A stretch of 64,000 bases of DNA from Gracilariopsis chorda (Eukaryota > Rhodophyta > Florideophyceae > Gracilariales > Gracilariaceae), in the NCBI GenBank assembly GCA_003194525.1, contig NBIV01000173.1, positions 1 to 64,000 of the forward strand. Reading direction: 5' to 3'. Below the pieces are notes generated by a model. That model worked only from the letters and a program-made list of their open reading frames with translations, was not told the DNA's origin and ran no database searches. The translations under genes were made by a program, and so were the position numbers. Below, in pieces: positions 30,902-42,052 of the stretch; within the stretch, counting starts at the first letter, position 1; each line of letters opens with the position of its first letter.

Positions 30902-31796
30902 CTTTACACCAGGCTGTCACTCAGCCACCATCACGCCACCGACCGGACGGCCTCAGAAAGTCCGTCTGTTCACGGTGGTTCTGCAGCAAAAAAGCGGCGG
31001 AAGACACTACAAACGCGTTTTTGAAGCAATTGCCCACGACGAAAGCGCTCTCTTCTGCACGTTGTTCAGGTACGAAGTGAGGCGGTTGGAACGCTTCAGG
31101 TCAGGCTTCATTTATGTTATAACTTTACGCCTGTTTTAGGCGACGAGCTTTATAGCCTCACGGACTTGAACGCACGCTTTAGGAAGCACGCCACACGACC
31201 CATGTCGCACGCGTGGCGCCTTCAGTTGGTGCTCCCATTCAACAAGCAGCCGCTTTGTCAAACGACGCCGCTCGGAAGCGAAATGCACACGCTCACCACC
31301 TCGCGCATAGGCGCGAGAGCAAAGGTCACGCTCGATGCACAGCCCCGGTGACACGCGCACAACCACACTCACACACAAGGCTCGCGCGTGCTCACGGCTG
31401 CGGCGTGTGGATTTGCGCAATGGTTGGCATGGGCGACGATGGGTCTCTAAAGCGCCTCATGGCCGGAATGAGGACCGGCTGCGACATGGCCGTCTATAAA
31501 AGCGAATACAAGTCAGAAAGCGCGTGATCTTCCTCGCGCCATTTCTGCATGCGTGACCAGCGCTATGTGCGCCCAACTCTGTCTTGAGGCTGGGCGTAGC
31601 CATACCATCCATTCTCACAATGTCGTACTTTGACAGATTATTGTGACCCACGAGCTTCAGCAGTCATGCGTCTCGAATCTGTTCTTCAAAATTTGCGCCT
31701 CACATACAACTGTCCCATCGTCGCGTAAACACGTCATGCTTATCTATGACCTTTTAAGCAAGTTTAGGATGCAGCAGGGAGAAAATGTTCCCTCTT
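30902..31796. other. Intergenic, no firm gene
   Basis: Some frame looks protein-like just right of the solo LTR (HYKRVFEAIAHDESALF near 31010) and could be a host-gene remnant, but no family was recognised and a splice model could not be made to work. Confidence 0.3.
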
Positions 31797-34403
31797 TTAC
31801 GCGGTTTCCAACAACGAAACTCTATTCTTCACTTGTGAGTCAGTAGGGAATTTGTATGGCAGGTAAGATTCCTGATTGAATCTCTTTTTCAATTCTACTA
31901 CGACTGCAAGTGGAGCAATTTTGTAGTTAGAACCCTGAAATATATCATCAACAATACTCCCATACGGTGCCATGATTCCAGAGGCGCTTACACTTCTGTT
32001 GCTACAACCCTTCTGTCTGTTGAACATAACCTGTATGTATTTCTGTATATCCGGCTCTGTTGGAATGTCAAACCTATCTCCTAGGTGGGACATGGGATGC
32101 TCCTTCATTGCAGAAGATCCCATCTTTAACGACTTTTATCTTGACCCCCTATTGAGAAAATGCTGCTATGCTTCTTTTTGTTGATCGATAAACGTTGAAA
32201 GCGTCTCCCATTTTCTTTCCCGACGAGCCTATTCTCCAAATTGGGCATCTATGACAGAGTTGGAAACATCAATTTCTTCCAAGATTTCATCATCTTTGAC
32301 AGACATAACGCAAATCTCTTTGGACTGTATAAGTAGGTTAGCGAGATTAACACAACGTCCCAAAACTGCTCTCGTTTCCCGCGACTGTGAACCGCTTTTG
32401 CATCTCTGAAAATGCTACATGAGTGTCCCGTCTGATTTTAATTGTCAGAAGCATTTGTTGAACTCGATTCCCATTTCCTAATGACAGTCAGAATCACTAT
32501 AGTCGGTATCGGTACTATTCTTCTCTACGTTCAAAGTTAAACAAGCTGCTGTAAAGTAGCAAGACCTTTCGGCTCTTGACTTCGTTGTTCTGCGCCGAAG
32601 AAACTTGTTTATCGCTTGTTGTGAAAGAACTAAGACTCCAGTTTCTTTTCCAATCTTTTCTGCGCTGTCTGCGAATTTGATGATACCTTTGTCTCCATTC
32701 TCCAACGTGAAAAGTTTTTTCCAAGTCACAAACGTCTCAGAACTCGTAGGCGGCTTACATGCCCCATATCTACTGAATTAACATCTCGCCCAGTTTCAAC
32801 TGCGGAATATCGAAAGCATCGAACGGTAACCCTTCGCCCGTTTTTGCACCACCCCAGGTATTGATACTCATTATTTCTTCCAATCCATGGCAATAGTTCT
32901 TGTTCCGACCTCGAGGATTATCTCAAGTGCGAAGTTTTATGTTCTTCCGATCCAATCGTATCAATTCTGCGGCTGTATTCTTCAGTCCACTGCCAGCACG
33001 GAGTGCTGTCACAAGAGTTGAGGGAGTTTTTACGTCCATTCCTTCAGCAAAAATCTTGGAAACATGCCGCAATGCAATTGCAAAATGCACCTCAAGCATG
33101 CTCTTCCCGTCCAGCGTCTCGGTGTGCATAAATCGTAAGAGAGAGAAACCGTTTCCTTTCGCAATAAACGTTAAGATTAATGGTAGCGTTGTGTTCTGGT
33201 AGCATGCGACATTGTCGGAGAGAACTAAAACTTCTCTCACCTTTGGCAAGTCTACTTCAAGCCGCATAATTGCCACTTCGAGCAGTGAAGCTACTGCACT
33301 TCCGTCTTGCTGAGTGTCACCCTGTACAATGTGGTCGTGGTATAACATAGAGAGGTGATGAAGATATGAACTTTCAACCTCACAGCCATAATCATCAGAT
33401 AGATAGAATACTACCGTAACGTGCCAGCTGATTCCTTTCTTGCCGAAGAAGTCAATATTCTTCTCTCTGTAGCACAGAGATTCAAATTTCATTTTGTAGT
33501 TCGCCAACAGAAGCGCATGGTAATGACGTTTCTGCGTAACAATTTCCTCACAAACCGTCTCGAGTGCGTTTTGGTGAGCAAAAACACGGTGGAGGTGCGC
33601 ATCGTATAAAAAGAACCTTTGTCGAATATTTCTCAGCCCACAAAGCGCATCATTTCGTTCTTCAGGAATGATGCATTTCATGGTATTTAGAAGCCCGAAA
33701 GAAGCACGGCAGCCAAGGCAATCAACAGTTCCTCTGTCGTCTGAATCGTCTTCGAGCAACAAGGCGAATTGGTTGCTGTGTAGCCAAAGCTCATCTCGAT
33801 CGATAAGAGGCTCGAGAAATACACTCTTCAAAAAGTATGCCACACATTTAATTTGTTTGTTGTAGCGCTCTCTGTCCTCAACAGCGCAAAAAAGTCTTAC
33901 CAGTCAAATCAAATCTGATACACTGTCATTGACGTAGCATCCAACGACGTATTCAATAGATGAATTCCTTTTGAAATCCCGTGCTTTTAGCGTAGAGCAA
34001 ACATTCCAAATGTAGAACGTCCTACACATGCCAATTCCTTTTGATTACAAGTTGTTGTATAGTCCCTGTACACTACACAATTTTTCTTTTTCCTCGTTAC
34101 AGCGGGCACTATGTACTTTCCCTCTCCAATTTGAATTTGTTTTTTACCCCAGAAAATTAACTGTATATTCTGCCTAGAAAATATAAAGCTAACCAAAGTG
34201 TTAACCTGCTCCTCAGAATATTGAGAAAGGTTTCGTGAGTAGGTTTTGAGTTGTCCATTTAGAATCAAGTAGTCCCAATATAGTTTTGATTTCACGTATA
34301 GACTTTTTGAAATTGCTTCACATTCCTCGCTTTCCAGGATTTCAATGTCATCATCTAGTTGAAAGTAGTTGCTCAAAACCCGGTTTACATCATCTCGCTT
34401 CAT
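31797..34403 (-). pseudogene. DNA-transposon-like protein relic (RNase-H-fold DDE type)
   Basis: Four minus-strand blocks appear in order: 34403-33987 (ends RSTFGMFALR), 33843-32923, 32729-32478 and 32123-31797. The central block has GISWHVTVVFY, DHIVQGDTQQDGSAVASLLE, VLVLSDNVACYQN and HTETLDGKSMLEVHFA, then TLVTALRAGSGLKNTA. I recognise this layout from repeated unnamed proteins of oomycetes and algae; the spaced Asp, Asp and Glu fit a DDE transposase. The last block ends LPYKFPTDSQVKNRVSLL, a typical C-terminus of that group. Stops and frame changes between blocks show it is dead. The family name is not known to me. Confidence 0.5.
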
Positions 34404-35030
34404 TGAAGGGCAAAGTGTACTTCAGAGAACTCTCCGCTCAATGGAACCACGACGCGTTGTGTTAAGAGCAGCACTTATGTCATTTGCAAGAACTCGATGA
34501 GGACAAGTTTGACGAGTCCAATTTCGAGATGTAGCAAATGTACGAGCATCAGCTGGATACATGAGCTCGCATGAACGAGGATAGAGTTGACGCAGTGCGT
34601 TGTCACATCGTTAAACATCTGCACGGGGGTTTGAATGGATAGGAGTAGTGCTGCGCGAGGCTGGTAGATTGGGAGCAAGATGTTCGAGGGAAAAATATCG
34701 GAGTATATCAGAAATGTGTGCTTTGATTTGGTTTGAATATGTGAGATCAGCTTTTTCACTCCATGTTTCTTCATATCGTTTTCGCTTCAGATCTCGACGA
34801 GGTCTTTACATTTTGTGTGAAAGATAGATGGGTTCTCGAGAAAACTCTATGTTGGAAGGGAAATCGTTTGTGGTCTTTCCTTGGAGTTTGATACAACTTT
34901 TACAGGTGGTTTTCTGTACAAGCTGTCCTTTATGTACGACTGCTTAAAACATGGAAGCTGCGCAGAGGCTTATTTTTGATTAAAATTATGGATGCTCAGT
35001 TTAGTCTTGAGTTTCATCGTTTCATATGTC
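34404..35030. other. Intergenic, no gene seen
   Basis: AT-rich sequence between the transposon relic and the element-2 insertion point; probably further relic of the transposon, but nothing can be assigned. Confidence 0.4.
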
Positions 35031-35035
35031 TTACA

Positions 35036-35860
35036 TGTGGTGCAACGCCCCAAAGAGGAGAAACACCGAAAGAAGGTCGGGATCTTTCCTCCGCGGACGT
35101 GAACCCAGTTGGGTAGAGCCCCTCTAGGGGTGGCACGGCGGAGCCGGTTTGTAAGACCGAGGCCACCCTTCGTGACTAGCGCAAGAGGGTTTAGGACAAG
35201 AATCGGTATCCGCGAGAGCAGGAATGCGTCCTCGTCAGAGGTAGTTTTCCACCGAGGTGGGGGTGTGTGAGTGGATGCGCACATGAGGGCCGCGAATAGC
35301 GGGAGGTGCTACCCTAAGAAGGGAAAAAGGAAGGGCGAAGAGGAGGAAGAGAGGACGAAGTGAGTCGCGAGAGCGACGGGGGCGAACGGCGATGCCGGTA
35401 ACAATATCCCTATACAGGGCGAAACACCAATGCAATTGGAATAATATAACTCCCAGTGATGGGTCCCTTTAGATGTGCAAGGGGGTTAGATGTCCCGTGG
35501 TTCACGGCGTTTCCCTCCAAGGAGGAGTAGAGCACGCGTGCAAGCGGTAACAACTAGAGGCAATTCCCCAGGTTGGGGTCCCTTGTTGGGGAAGGTTTAC
35601 TGGTGCGACGGCAGTGCGCCGTCGCACTACGTACTAGCTTCCCAGAAATGAGTGTGAAAATAATAAATAAAATCAACTAAAATACTCCACATTTCGTGGC
35701 AACATCCACTACTGTGGCCAACCGCCAATTGACCCAAAACCGTTTCCCACGTGTCCATATCCACCATAGTGGGGCGTAGTTCATATACACCCTACACAAC
35801 CGATAATATCGGGAAAGCGTTCAAGTGCCAAGAATCCCTCCCTGAGGGCGTTGCACTTCA
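35036..35860 (-). repeat. 3' LTR of element 2
   Basis: TG...CA ends. Contains mini-hairpins shared with the other LTRs: 35603-35627 (10-bp stem, loop AGTGC), CCACC-GA-GGTGG at about 35251, CCGAT-AAT-ATCGG and CCCTC-CCT-GAGGG near the end. An aataaataaaa stretch on the plus strand could serve a plus-strand transcript. Confidence 0.95.
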
Positions 35861-35872
35861 TATCCCCCCCAT
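35861..35872 (-). other. Polypurine tract, element 2
   Basis: On the minus strand ATGGGGGGGATA sits directly before the 3' LTR, where Ty3 elements prime plus-strand cDNA. It contains seven consecutive G. Confidence 0.8.
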
Positions 35873-35883
35873 AAGACGGGAAA

Positions 35884-36504
35884 ATGACCGCGGAAGTGGA
35901 GGATTCCCAGACGAAAATGGGTGATAAAAGCGCGTGCGCTGTCTCTGGTTCTCCGGCAAATCCCTCTGCACCTGAGTCACCACTCCCTGCTACTGCAGCT
36001 GTTATTTCCTCTCCTCGCCTCTGCTCTTCCTCGTCACCGAGCGCTCTCCGACAAACAACAACAACCACCCTCGAAAAGGGATAAATGAACGACGACAACA
36101 ACATCAACAACAACAGCCAGCCTCCGAGGTCTCTCGGGCGATACACCACCGGTTTCCGGTCAGTTCCCCTGCCTCAGGGCGATCAACATCCGGTACAACC
36201 GGGGAATGTGGCTGCTGCAGCCGACCATCCCTTCGCACTACCACCTTCGGTGGGATCCTCCGGAACCGCTCCGGCGTTCAACTGGCCAACCTACAACACC
36301 CTGGTGGGGCTCAACCCGATGAATCGGAATCACGCGTCGCGCCTGCGCCTTGCCCCGTGGTTTCACCCGGTCGCTGTCCTCAATGAGGGATTGGTCACCG
36401 CTTATGCGGATGGCTCAGACACCCTTCCGGGGGATGTCACCGCCATGGCGGACGCGTTGGCTTACCGCCTTGCGGGTGGTCAAGCCCCGGGCAACGGCGA
36501 ATAG
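35884..36504 (+). pseudogene. Antisense ORF of element 2, one in-frame stop
   Basis: ATG at 35884 (first ATG after the LTR and PPT) opens a frame of 67 residues ending TAA at 36082, directly followed in the same frame by ATG and 139 further residues to 36504. Read through, it would be about 206 residues, shorter than the element-1 homologue. Position and strand match the ORF at 1-1272: between chromodomain and 3' LTR, opposite to pol. The C-termini are weakly alike (GDVTAMADALAYRLAGG versus GDIAQMRAAMLALLAQ). Thr/Pro/Ser/Asn-rich N-terminus, no known domain. Confidence 0.55.
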
Positions 36505-36693
36505 TGAGCCTCTTTTGTCCAGTTTCCTGGTGTTCCTTCCCTGGTTATGCCATTTAGTGTAGTGTAGTATGGAGCTTGCTGCTCCGCTAGGTAAACTTTC
36601 CCGTCTCGGACGGTGATTTCCAATTAGAATTCCCGTCTTGGACGGACTTTCCCTTGCTATCCTTTCTTACTGCCCTCCGCTCGCGCGGAAACG

Positions 36694-37269
36694 TTACCCG
36701 ACTTGGGCATTAACCAGCGTGGCTGGGGCTGCAGTTCCCGTTTGACGGTGGTATCGCACGACCTGCGATCGTGGGAGGTGTTCAATTGGCTCCCACGTAT
36801 CCCCACTGGGGTCGTACCCGTACCACTGGACGCGGTATTGTAGAATACCATCCCGGTCCCAGGCGTGTCCGACAAGTCGGTCTACTACGAACTCTCGTTC
36901 GTAGACCTGCCGGCCATGCCGGGTGGTGGTTGTACTCCCTTGCGAGGCTTGCCCGCTGTGCGGTATGTTGCCCCCCATCCGGGTTGTCGGCGATGTCTCC
37001 GGCGTTGCCGTGCGCTGTCCTAGTGGCCGCTGCTCATGCGGGAAGATATCCCTCAAGAAGGTGTGTGGCGTCACGATTTTTACCGGCAAGGCATTCCCCA
37101 GAGGGGCGCCGTTGTTCCCGTCATCACGGTAGGCCAGGCAAACCGCCAACCGGCGGGGGACTTGAACTCCGCGAGTGCGGTATTCTTTGCGAACCGCGAG
37201 CTTGCGGGGTCTTTGCCGCGTATACGGGAGCGGCGTTTGCGACATCCCCTGCGGGGTACCGTACGACAC
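36694..37269 (-). pseudogene. Chromodomain and C-terminal tail of Ty3 integrase
   Basis: An intact chromodomain closes the polyprotein: YEREFVVDRLVG, ILQYRVQWYGYDPSGDTWEP and IEHLPRSQVVRYHR. The aromatic cage positions (Y/W in the WYGY and TWEP motifs) are present, unlike in element 1. It recognises histone marks at target chromatin in related elements. It is separated from the integrase core by a Pro/Ser/Thr-rich tail and a frame change near 37460. Confidence 0.92.
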
Positions 37270-37463
37270 GGTGATTGGTAAGCGTTCCGCCTCCCCTGGG
37301 GGTCACGAGCGTTCTCTGCCATATGTTCCGGCTGTGCCGTGGTGTCCCCGGCTACTGGGGGGTTGCCTAAGGCTAACTCCGATACACCGGCATTGTGGTT
37401 AAAATAACCCTTTGGGGGGTGCCGGGCAGTTGCCGATGACACCCTTTTCAGGGGGCCTTGCCG

Positions 37464-39659
37464 CTAAGCGCGGTGCACCGTCTCCATGAGGAGGGGCAGC
37501 GTCCGGTACGACCGGTGTCGAGCGTGCGATGTCGCGCGTTTTTCCCGAGTTCCTCGGCTCTTCGCCGCAGCGTTGCGGAAGTTGGCGCAAATTATTCCCC
37601 AGAGGGGGGCTTCGATTCCGTCGACGACGGGAGGCGTTTCCGCTGCTGCGGTATTGGAGGGGGGCTTCTCGTTTTCCCTTGACAAACGGTGTATTTGCCG
37701 CTTTTGCTGGGCCTGCGCGTCTGGTTCCTGTTGCACAGCACTGCCCAAGAACGGGGGATTAGTGTCGCGTGACATAGTCCGTGCTCCACGGTCAGTGTTC
37801 CGTATGTTACGGTGTGTTTCCCGTTGCGACGGCGATATTGTTCCTCGAAAACGAGTGTTCTCCTCCTCCTCCTTAGACGGAGTGGCGGTATAAGGGATAA
37901 CATTCCCCGCCTGGCGGGTATACGTTCGCGCCAGGGGGGCGGGCGTGGTAGGGGCGGGCGCTGAGAGGCCCGAATTACCCGGCTGAGCCGGTGAGTCCGA
38001 CAGGGTCGGTAGGTCTGAGAGTCCCCGGCTGGAGTGTGGTAGTACCGTAGGCCTAGTACTCCCGGATGATTCCGGTGTTGCGAAGTCCATAGAAACGGGG
38101 GTGCCTGGATCCAGGACTACCTCTGACGAGGGAGGAGGGGCAAGGACAACAAGATCACGGGAAATCCGTTCGTGCGTGTCGCCCATATCTACCACGACAG
38201 TGTCGGTGTTTACAGAGATGACCTTGAATGGCCCATCCGCCACAGGCGAGAGTTTATGGCGCTTCTCCCATTCCGGGTTGTAGTACTCCTTCCTGATGAA
38301 GACGTAGTTATTCGCCCGAATCGGGGACGGTTTCCCTCGCAAGCGAGCATCAAAATCCCGCTTGTAAGCGGCTTGGGCCCGTGCCATAGACTTCCGCGCA
38401 GCGGGGCCCAGCTTGGAAAGCCATTGCTTCCATTGCTCCCGGTAGATACCCACTGATGGGAAAATGTTCAAGGTAGCTTGGGGTTCCAGCGCCACAGGTG
38501 GTGGTATTCTAGATAGAACCAACTTCAATGGCGAAACTCCGGTAGTCCGGTGTACCTGCGTGTTGTACGCGTAGGTTAACGCATCAGCGTACATGTCCCA
38601 GTTCTTTGGGTGGTCTGCGAAGTAGGAACGTAACGCTGCGAGTAACGTCCGGTTAAACCGTTCAACTTGCCCATTACACTGGGGGTGGTAGGTAGTCGTG
38701 AACAAGTTCTTGACATCCAGGATGCGACAAACATCCTGGAAGAACTTGCTCGCGGACTGTTTCCCGTTATCGGAGAGCACCTCCACAGGGGGACCGTACA
38801 CGAAACTCCAGTGCGTCACCAGAGCCTGAGCCACCGTGAGAGCGGTTATCCTCCGAAGAGGGACAGTCCGTACCAGCTTAGAAAAGCGGTCGTTAATGAC
38901 AAGTAGAAACTTGTTTCCACGTTTCGTGGTGAGTAGTGGTCCGAGAATATCGATCGCGATAAACTCGAGCGGCGCCTTTGCGGGGAGTAGTTTCATCTTT
39001 TTCGCATTTTTGCGGAGTTTCACGCGACTCTTCGCGCATTCGCTGCAAAACCGCACGGTTGCGTAGCAATCCACTGCTATAGCAGGCCAATAGAAATCCC
39101 TTCGCAGGGTTAGGTAGAGTTTTCTCCCACATGGGTGACCTCCCATGGGGGCGTAGTGTGATAGATGTAACACCCGCGATTGCAGGGAATGTGGTACCAC
39201 AATCTGTGGGTGGGCTTCGACCTTCCTTACGAGGTAGCCTTTGTCGTCCACCCCAAAAGGAAGATCTTCACTGCCGTTGATACGGGCACGAACCCTCGTA
39301 CAGAATGGGTTGCCGAATTGTTCTCGGATCATTTCTTCCGGTGATACCGGTACAAAATTTCCCGGTAACGGGTTCTCAGATTCATCTCGCGATGCGAGTA
39401 TTTCGTCAAATTCAGCATCCTCGTCCCAGTTTTCTGGCCCAGCCTCGACGGCACATTCTGGATCATCCGGGTCTATGGCCATGAAACATGGGACTTCATC
39501 ATCCTCCGTTGGGAGTGCTTCCCCACTTGTGGGTAAACGCGACAGGGCGTCAGCTTGGGTGTTCTGCGCGCCCTTCTTATAAATGACTTGGAAGTCATAT
39601 TCCGCGGGGCGGAGTCTCCAGCGCATGAGGCGTCCCGACGGGTCGGAGATATTAACCAC
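37464..39659 (-). pseudogene. RNase H end, integrase zinc finger and core, tail
   Basis: An open frame of 731 residues. It starts in the last strand of RNase H (SGRLMRWRLRPAEYDF, NTQADALSRL), followed by the HHCC finger (HLSHYAPMGGHP, then CSECAK) and the catalytic core with IAIDILGPL (Asp), LSDNGKQS (Asp) and QVERFNRT (Glu). Then come the C-terminal strands (FIRKEYYNPEWEKR, DGPFKVISV) and a Pro-rich tail. It is the best preserved piece of this pol gene, but is cut from RT by frameshifts near 39660-39700. Confidence 0.93.
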
Positions 39660-40908
39660 CTCAGTGAGGAGTGATCCGTGTACACGGTGAAGTTTACTCC
39701 CATATTAGGGGCGCAGAGTGTTCATCGCCCATACGACGGCGAGGCACTCTTTCTCCCATACGGAGTAGTTCCGCTCATGAACATTGAGCGAGCGCGACCA
39801 ATAACCAATTGGGTGTCGTTCCCCCTCGGGGGTGGTTTGAAAAAGAGCACACCCGACTTGGTAGTCGCTCTAGTCCGCATCTACGGAGTATGGCAACCCA
39901 AGTTTTGGGAGATGTAGGATTGGTGCTGATGTGACAGCCTCCTTCAAGGAGTTAAAGGCTTCCAATTGCTCGGGCGTAAATGTTCCCCGTTTTAGGGGTT
40001 CCCCTTTCGCAACAACGCGTTCAGGGCGCCGCGGTATCCGAAAAGCTCGGGATAAACCATCGATAGACGTTGACCAGCTCCAAAAAGGAGCGCAGTTCCG
40101 TTTGAGTACGGGGCTCTTTCGCCTCAACGAGGGATTTGACTCGAACTTTCTCGATCGCTAACCGTCCAGGACAGGTAATGTGACCCAGATACTTCACTGT
40201 ATCTGTGACAAACTCGCATTTCCTCAACTTGAAGGTAATTCCCGCATTGCGGAGTACGGTCAGCACGTCTCGGACGTGAGTGAGATCGTGGTCCAACGAG
40301 TTGGAGAAGATGATCATATCATCAAGGTAGACCAGACAACTACGCCACTTAAAGCGGTTGAGTAGAATATCTACTGCACGCTGAAAGGTGGCGGAGGCGT
40401 TAGTTAACCCAAATGGCATCAGCTTGAAGCGGTACGTTCCTGTGTGGCAGATGAATGCTGTTTTGTCGCGATCCTCCTGTCGGACAGGTACTTGCCAATA
40501 TCCCCAATTGGCATCGAGAGCCGTGAACACGGTGGCGTCTCCGAGGGAGTCAATACACTCGTCCATACGAGGGATATGGTGCGTGTCCCTAACAGTCACG
40601 GCATTGAGCCGGCGGTAGTCGACACAGAACTTCCAGGTTCCGTTGGCCTTCAAAGCCAGTACAACTGGGGATGCCCAGGGTGATTGACCGGGCTCAATCA
40701 CACCTGCGCGGAGAATCTTGTCCACTTGGGACTGCTTTTCTTCCCAAGCTTTCGGACCTGCCCTGTAAGGAGGTTGTACAACCGGTTGCGCGCCAGGGAT
40801 TAAATCGATCCCGTGTTCCGTTGCATTAATCTCGCCAAGCGAGCCATCCCACATTGTGGTGAGTTCCCGTAACATTGTACGGAGTTTGTCGCGGTGCGAC
40901 TCTGGCAC
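39473..40908 (-). pseudogene. Reverse transcriptase and RNase H N-terminus, broken
   Basis: RT is uninterrupted at 40908-40021: FCVDYRRLNAVTV, FTALDANWGYWQVP, FGLTNASATFQRAV and the catalytic YLDDMIIF. Frame then shifts near 40021; RNase H is spread over three frames (SVDAD then stop at 39870; [26 protein letters not shown]). A TAA at 40927 separates RT from the linker upstream. Confidence 0.92.
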
Positions 40909-40926
40909 GTGGCTGAATTCCAGCGC

Positions 40927-42042
40927 TTAAAGTGCCTTTTCCGGATCAATCCGGTCGTTGCTCGATGGAGCATTGTCCTGTGGAACAGGTGTGGTTTGCA
41001 ATTCCGAGTTACTCGGTAGGTTTGACGCTGAAGTAGCGGTTTCCTCCCCCTCCTTAGACTTGACGTCTTCGGACGGTGGGGCGAACTCCTCAGAAGAGGT
41101 GGTAACTCCGAGTACATCGGCGGCTGCCATCTTCGTTGGCAGCATTCCCATAAGATGGGGGGTTACAATCCCAATTACTTGGTGTTTTACCAGATACTGG
41201 GGGTGTTTGCCAAGGTTGGCAACCAATATCCGGAAAGGAACATCCGGGGAAATGGAGAAAATTCCATTAGCCAGCGCCAGCTGGGATTTCTCGTACAACG
41301 AGGCGAGGGGTTGTATAACCTGAAGACCGTGTTGACGGGAATTTACCTGCACCCAGACTTCGGAATCAGGCGGTATAGAAACAGAGGCAGCGACGCGGAG
41401 CTTGGTGGACTCGCGGGACGCGGGCCATGGTTCCTGCGCAGCAGGGAGTGGAACTTGTTTCCAAGAGGACCGCTTTAGCGGGCGGCGAACAATTGGAACT
41501 GACGATCCGTCGTCAACTTCTACACGCCTGAGGCGGGGCCTGATTGCGTCAAAAAATCTGTCGCAGTAATCAAATCCCAGTATGACTGGTGCTGCCAATG
41601 AATGGCAAACCAAGAAGTCCAACTTCACCACAGAGGTCCACTGTGCCCACCGTTTGTAACGGATTGTTCTTTGCATCCGAAATGTCGGGGACTGCGTCAG
41701 AGTGGATACGAGACCGCACAAGCGGGGGTAACAATGATTCCACAACAAAGTTGGGGCCTGCACCTGTATCCAGGACGGTGAGAAACCTCACCATAAACTG
41801 GGGATCAAGGCCAAGGTCGGCATAGACCTTGTAATTGCGCTTGGCCAAGACCAAGACTCTACCGGGAATCCGGGGATTTTTACTTCGTAACAACGGGCAA
41901 CGCAACACACCGAGGTGCACAGAGTCTGCGCCAGCGGTGTCTTTCCTCGAGAGGACTTTCACCGGAGAGCGAGGCGGGGACGCCTCGGGCGCCAACAGCT
42001 TCTTGTCTGAGGACGCCTCTCCCAAAGGGGAGACTCCCTCAG
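40927..42042 (-). pseudogene. Protease and protease-RT linker, element 2
   Basis: Protease has the active site LDTGAGPNFVVES and, after a frame change near 41600-41760, the partner motif APVILGFDY. The following linker (TPDSEVWVQV..., QVIQPLASLYEKSQLALANG) matches element 1. Protease is in the -1 frame relative to gag, as in element 1. Confidence 0.88.
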
Positions 42043-42052
42043 TTAGTTTTCC
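42018..42052 (-). other. Candidate -1 ribosomal frameshift site, element 2
   Basis: Gag ends GAA AAC TAA (42051-42043), preceded by G. Protease continues in the -1 frame (LTEGVSPLGEASS). A hairpin TCTCCC-CTTT-GGGAGA (42018-42033) starts 12 bases after AAC. The hairpin bases differ from element 1 at both arms together, so pairing is kept. A further 7-bp stem CGAGGCG/CGCCTCG follows at 41970-41987. Confidence 0.55.

Noticed and set aside
31136-31527. Overlapping frames of 60-100 codons near a possible gtacg...ttttag intron
   Set aside because: The proposed splice gives a stop three codons downstream in the best exon frame.
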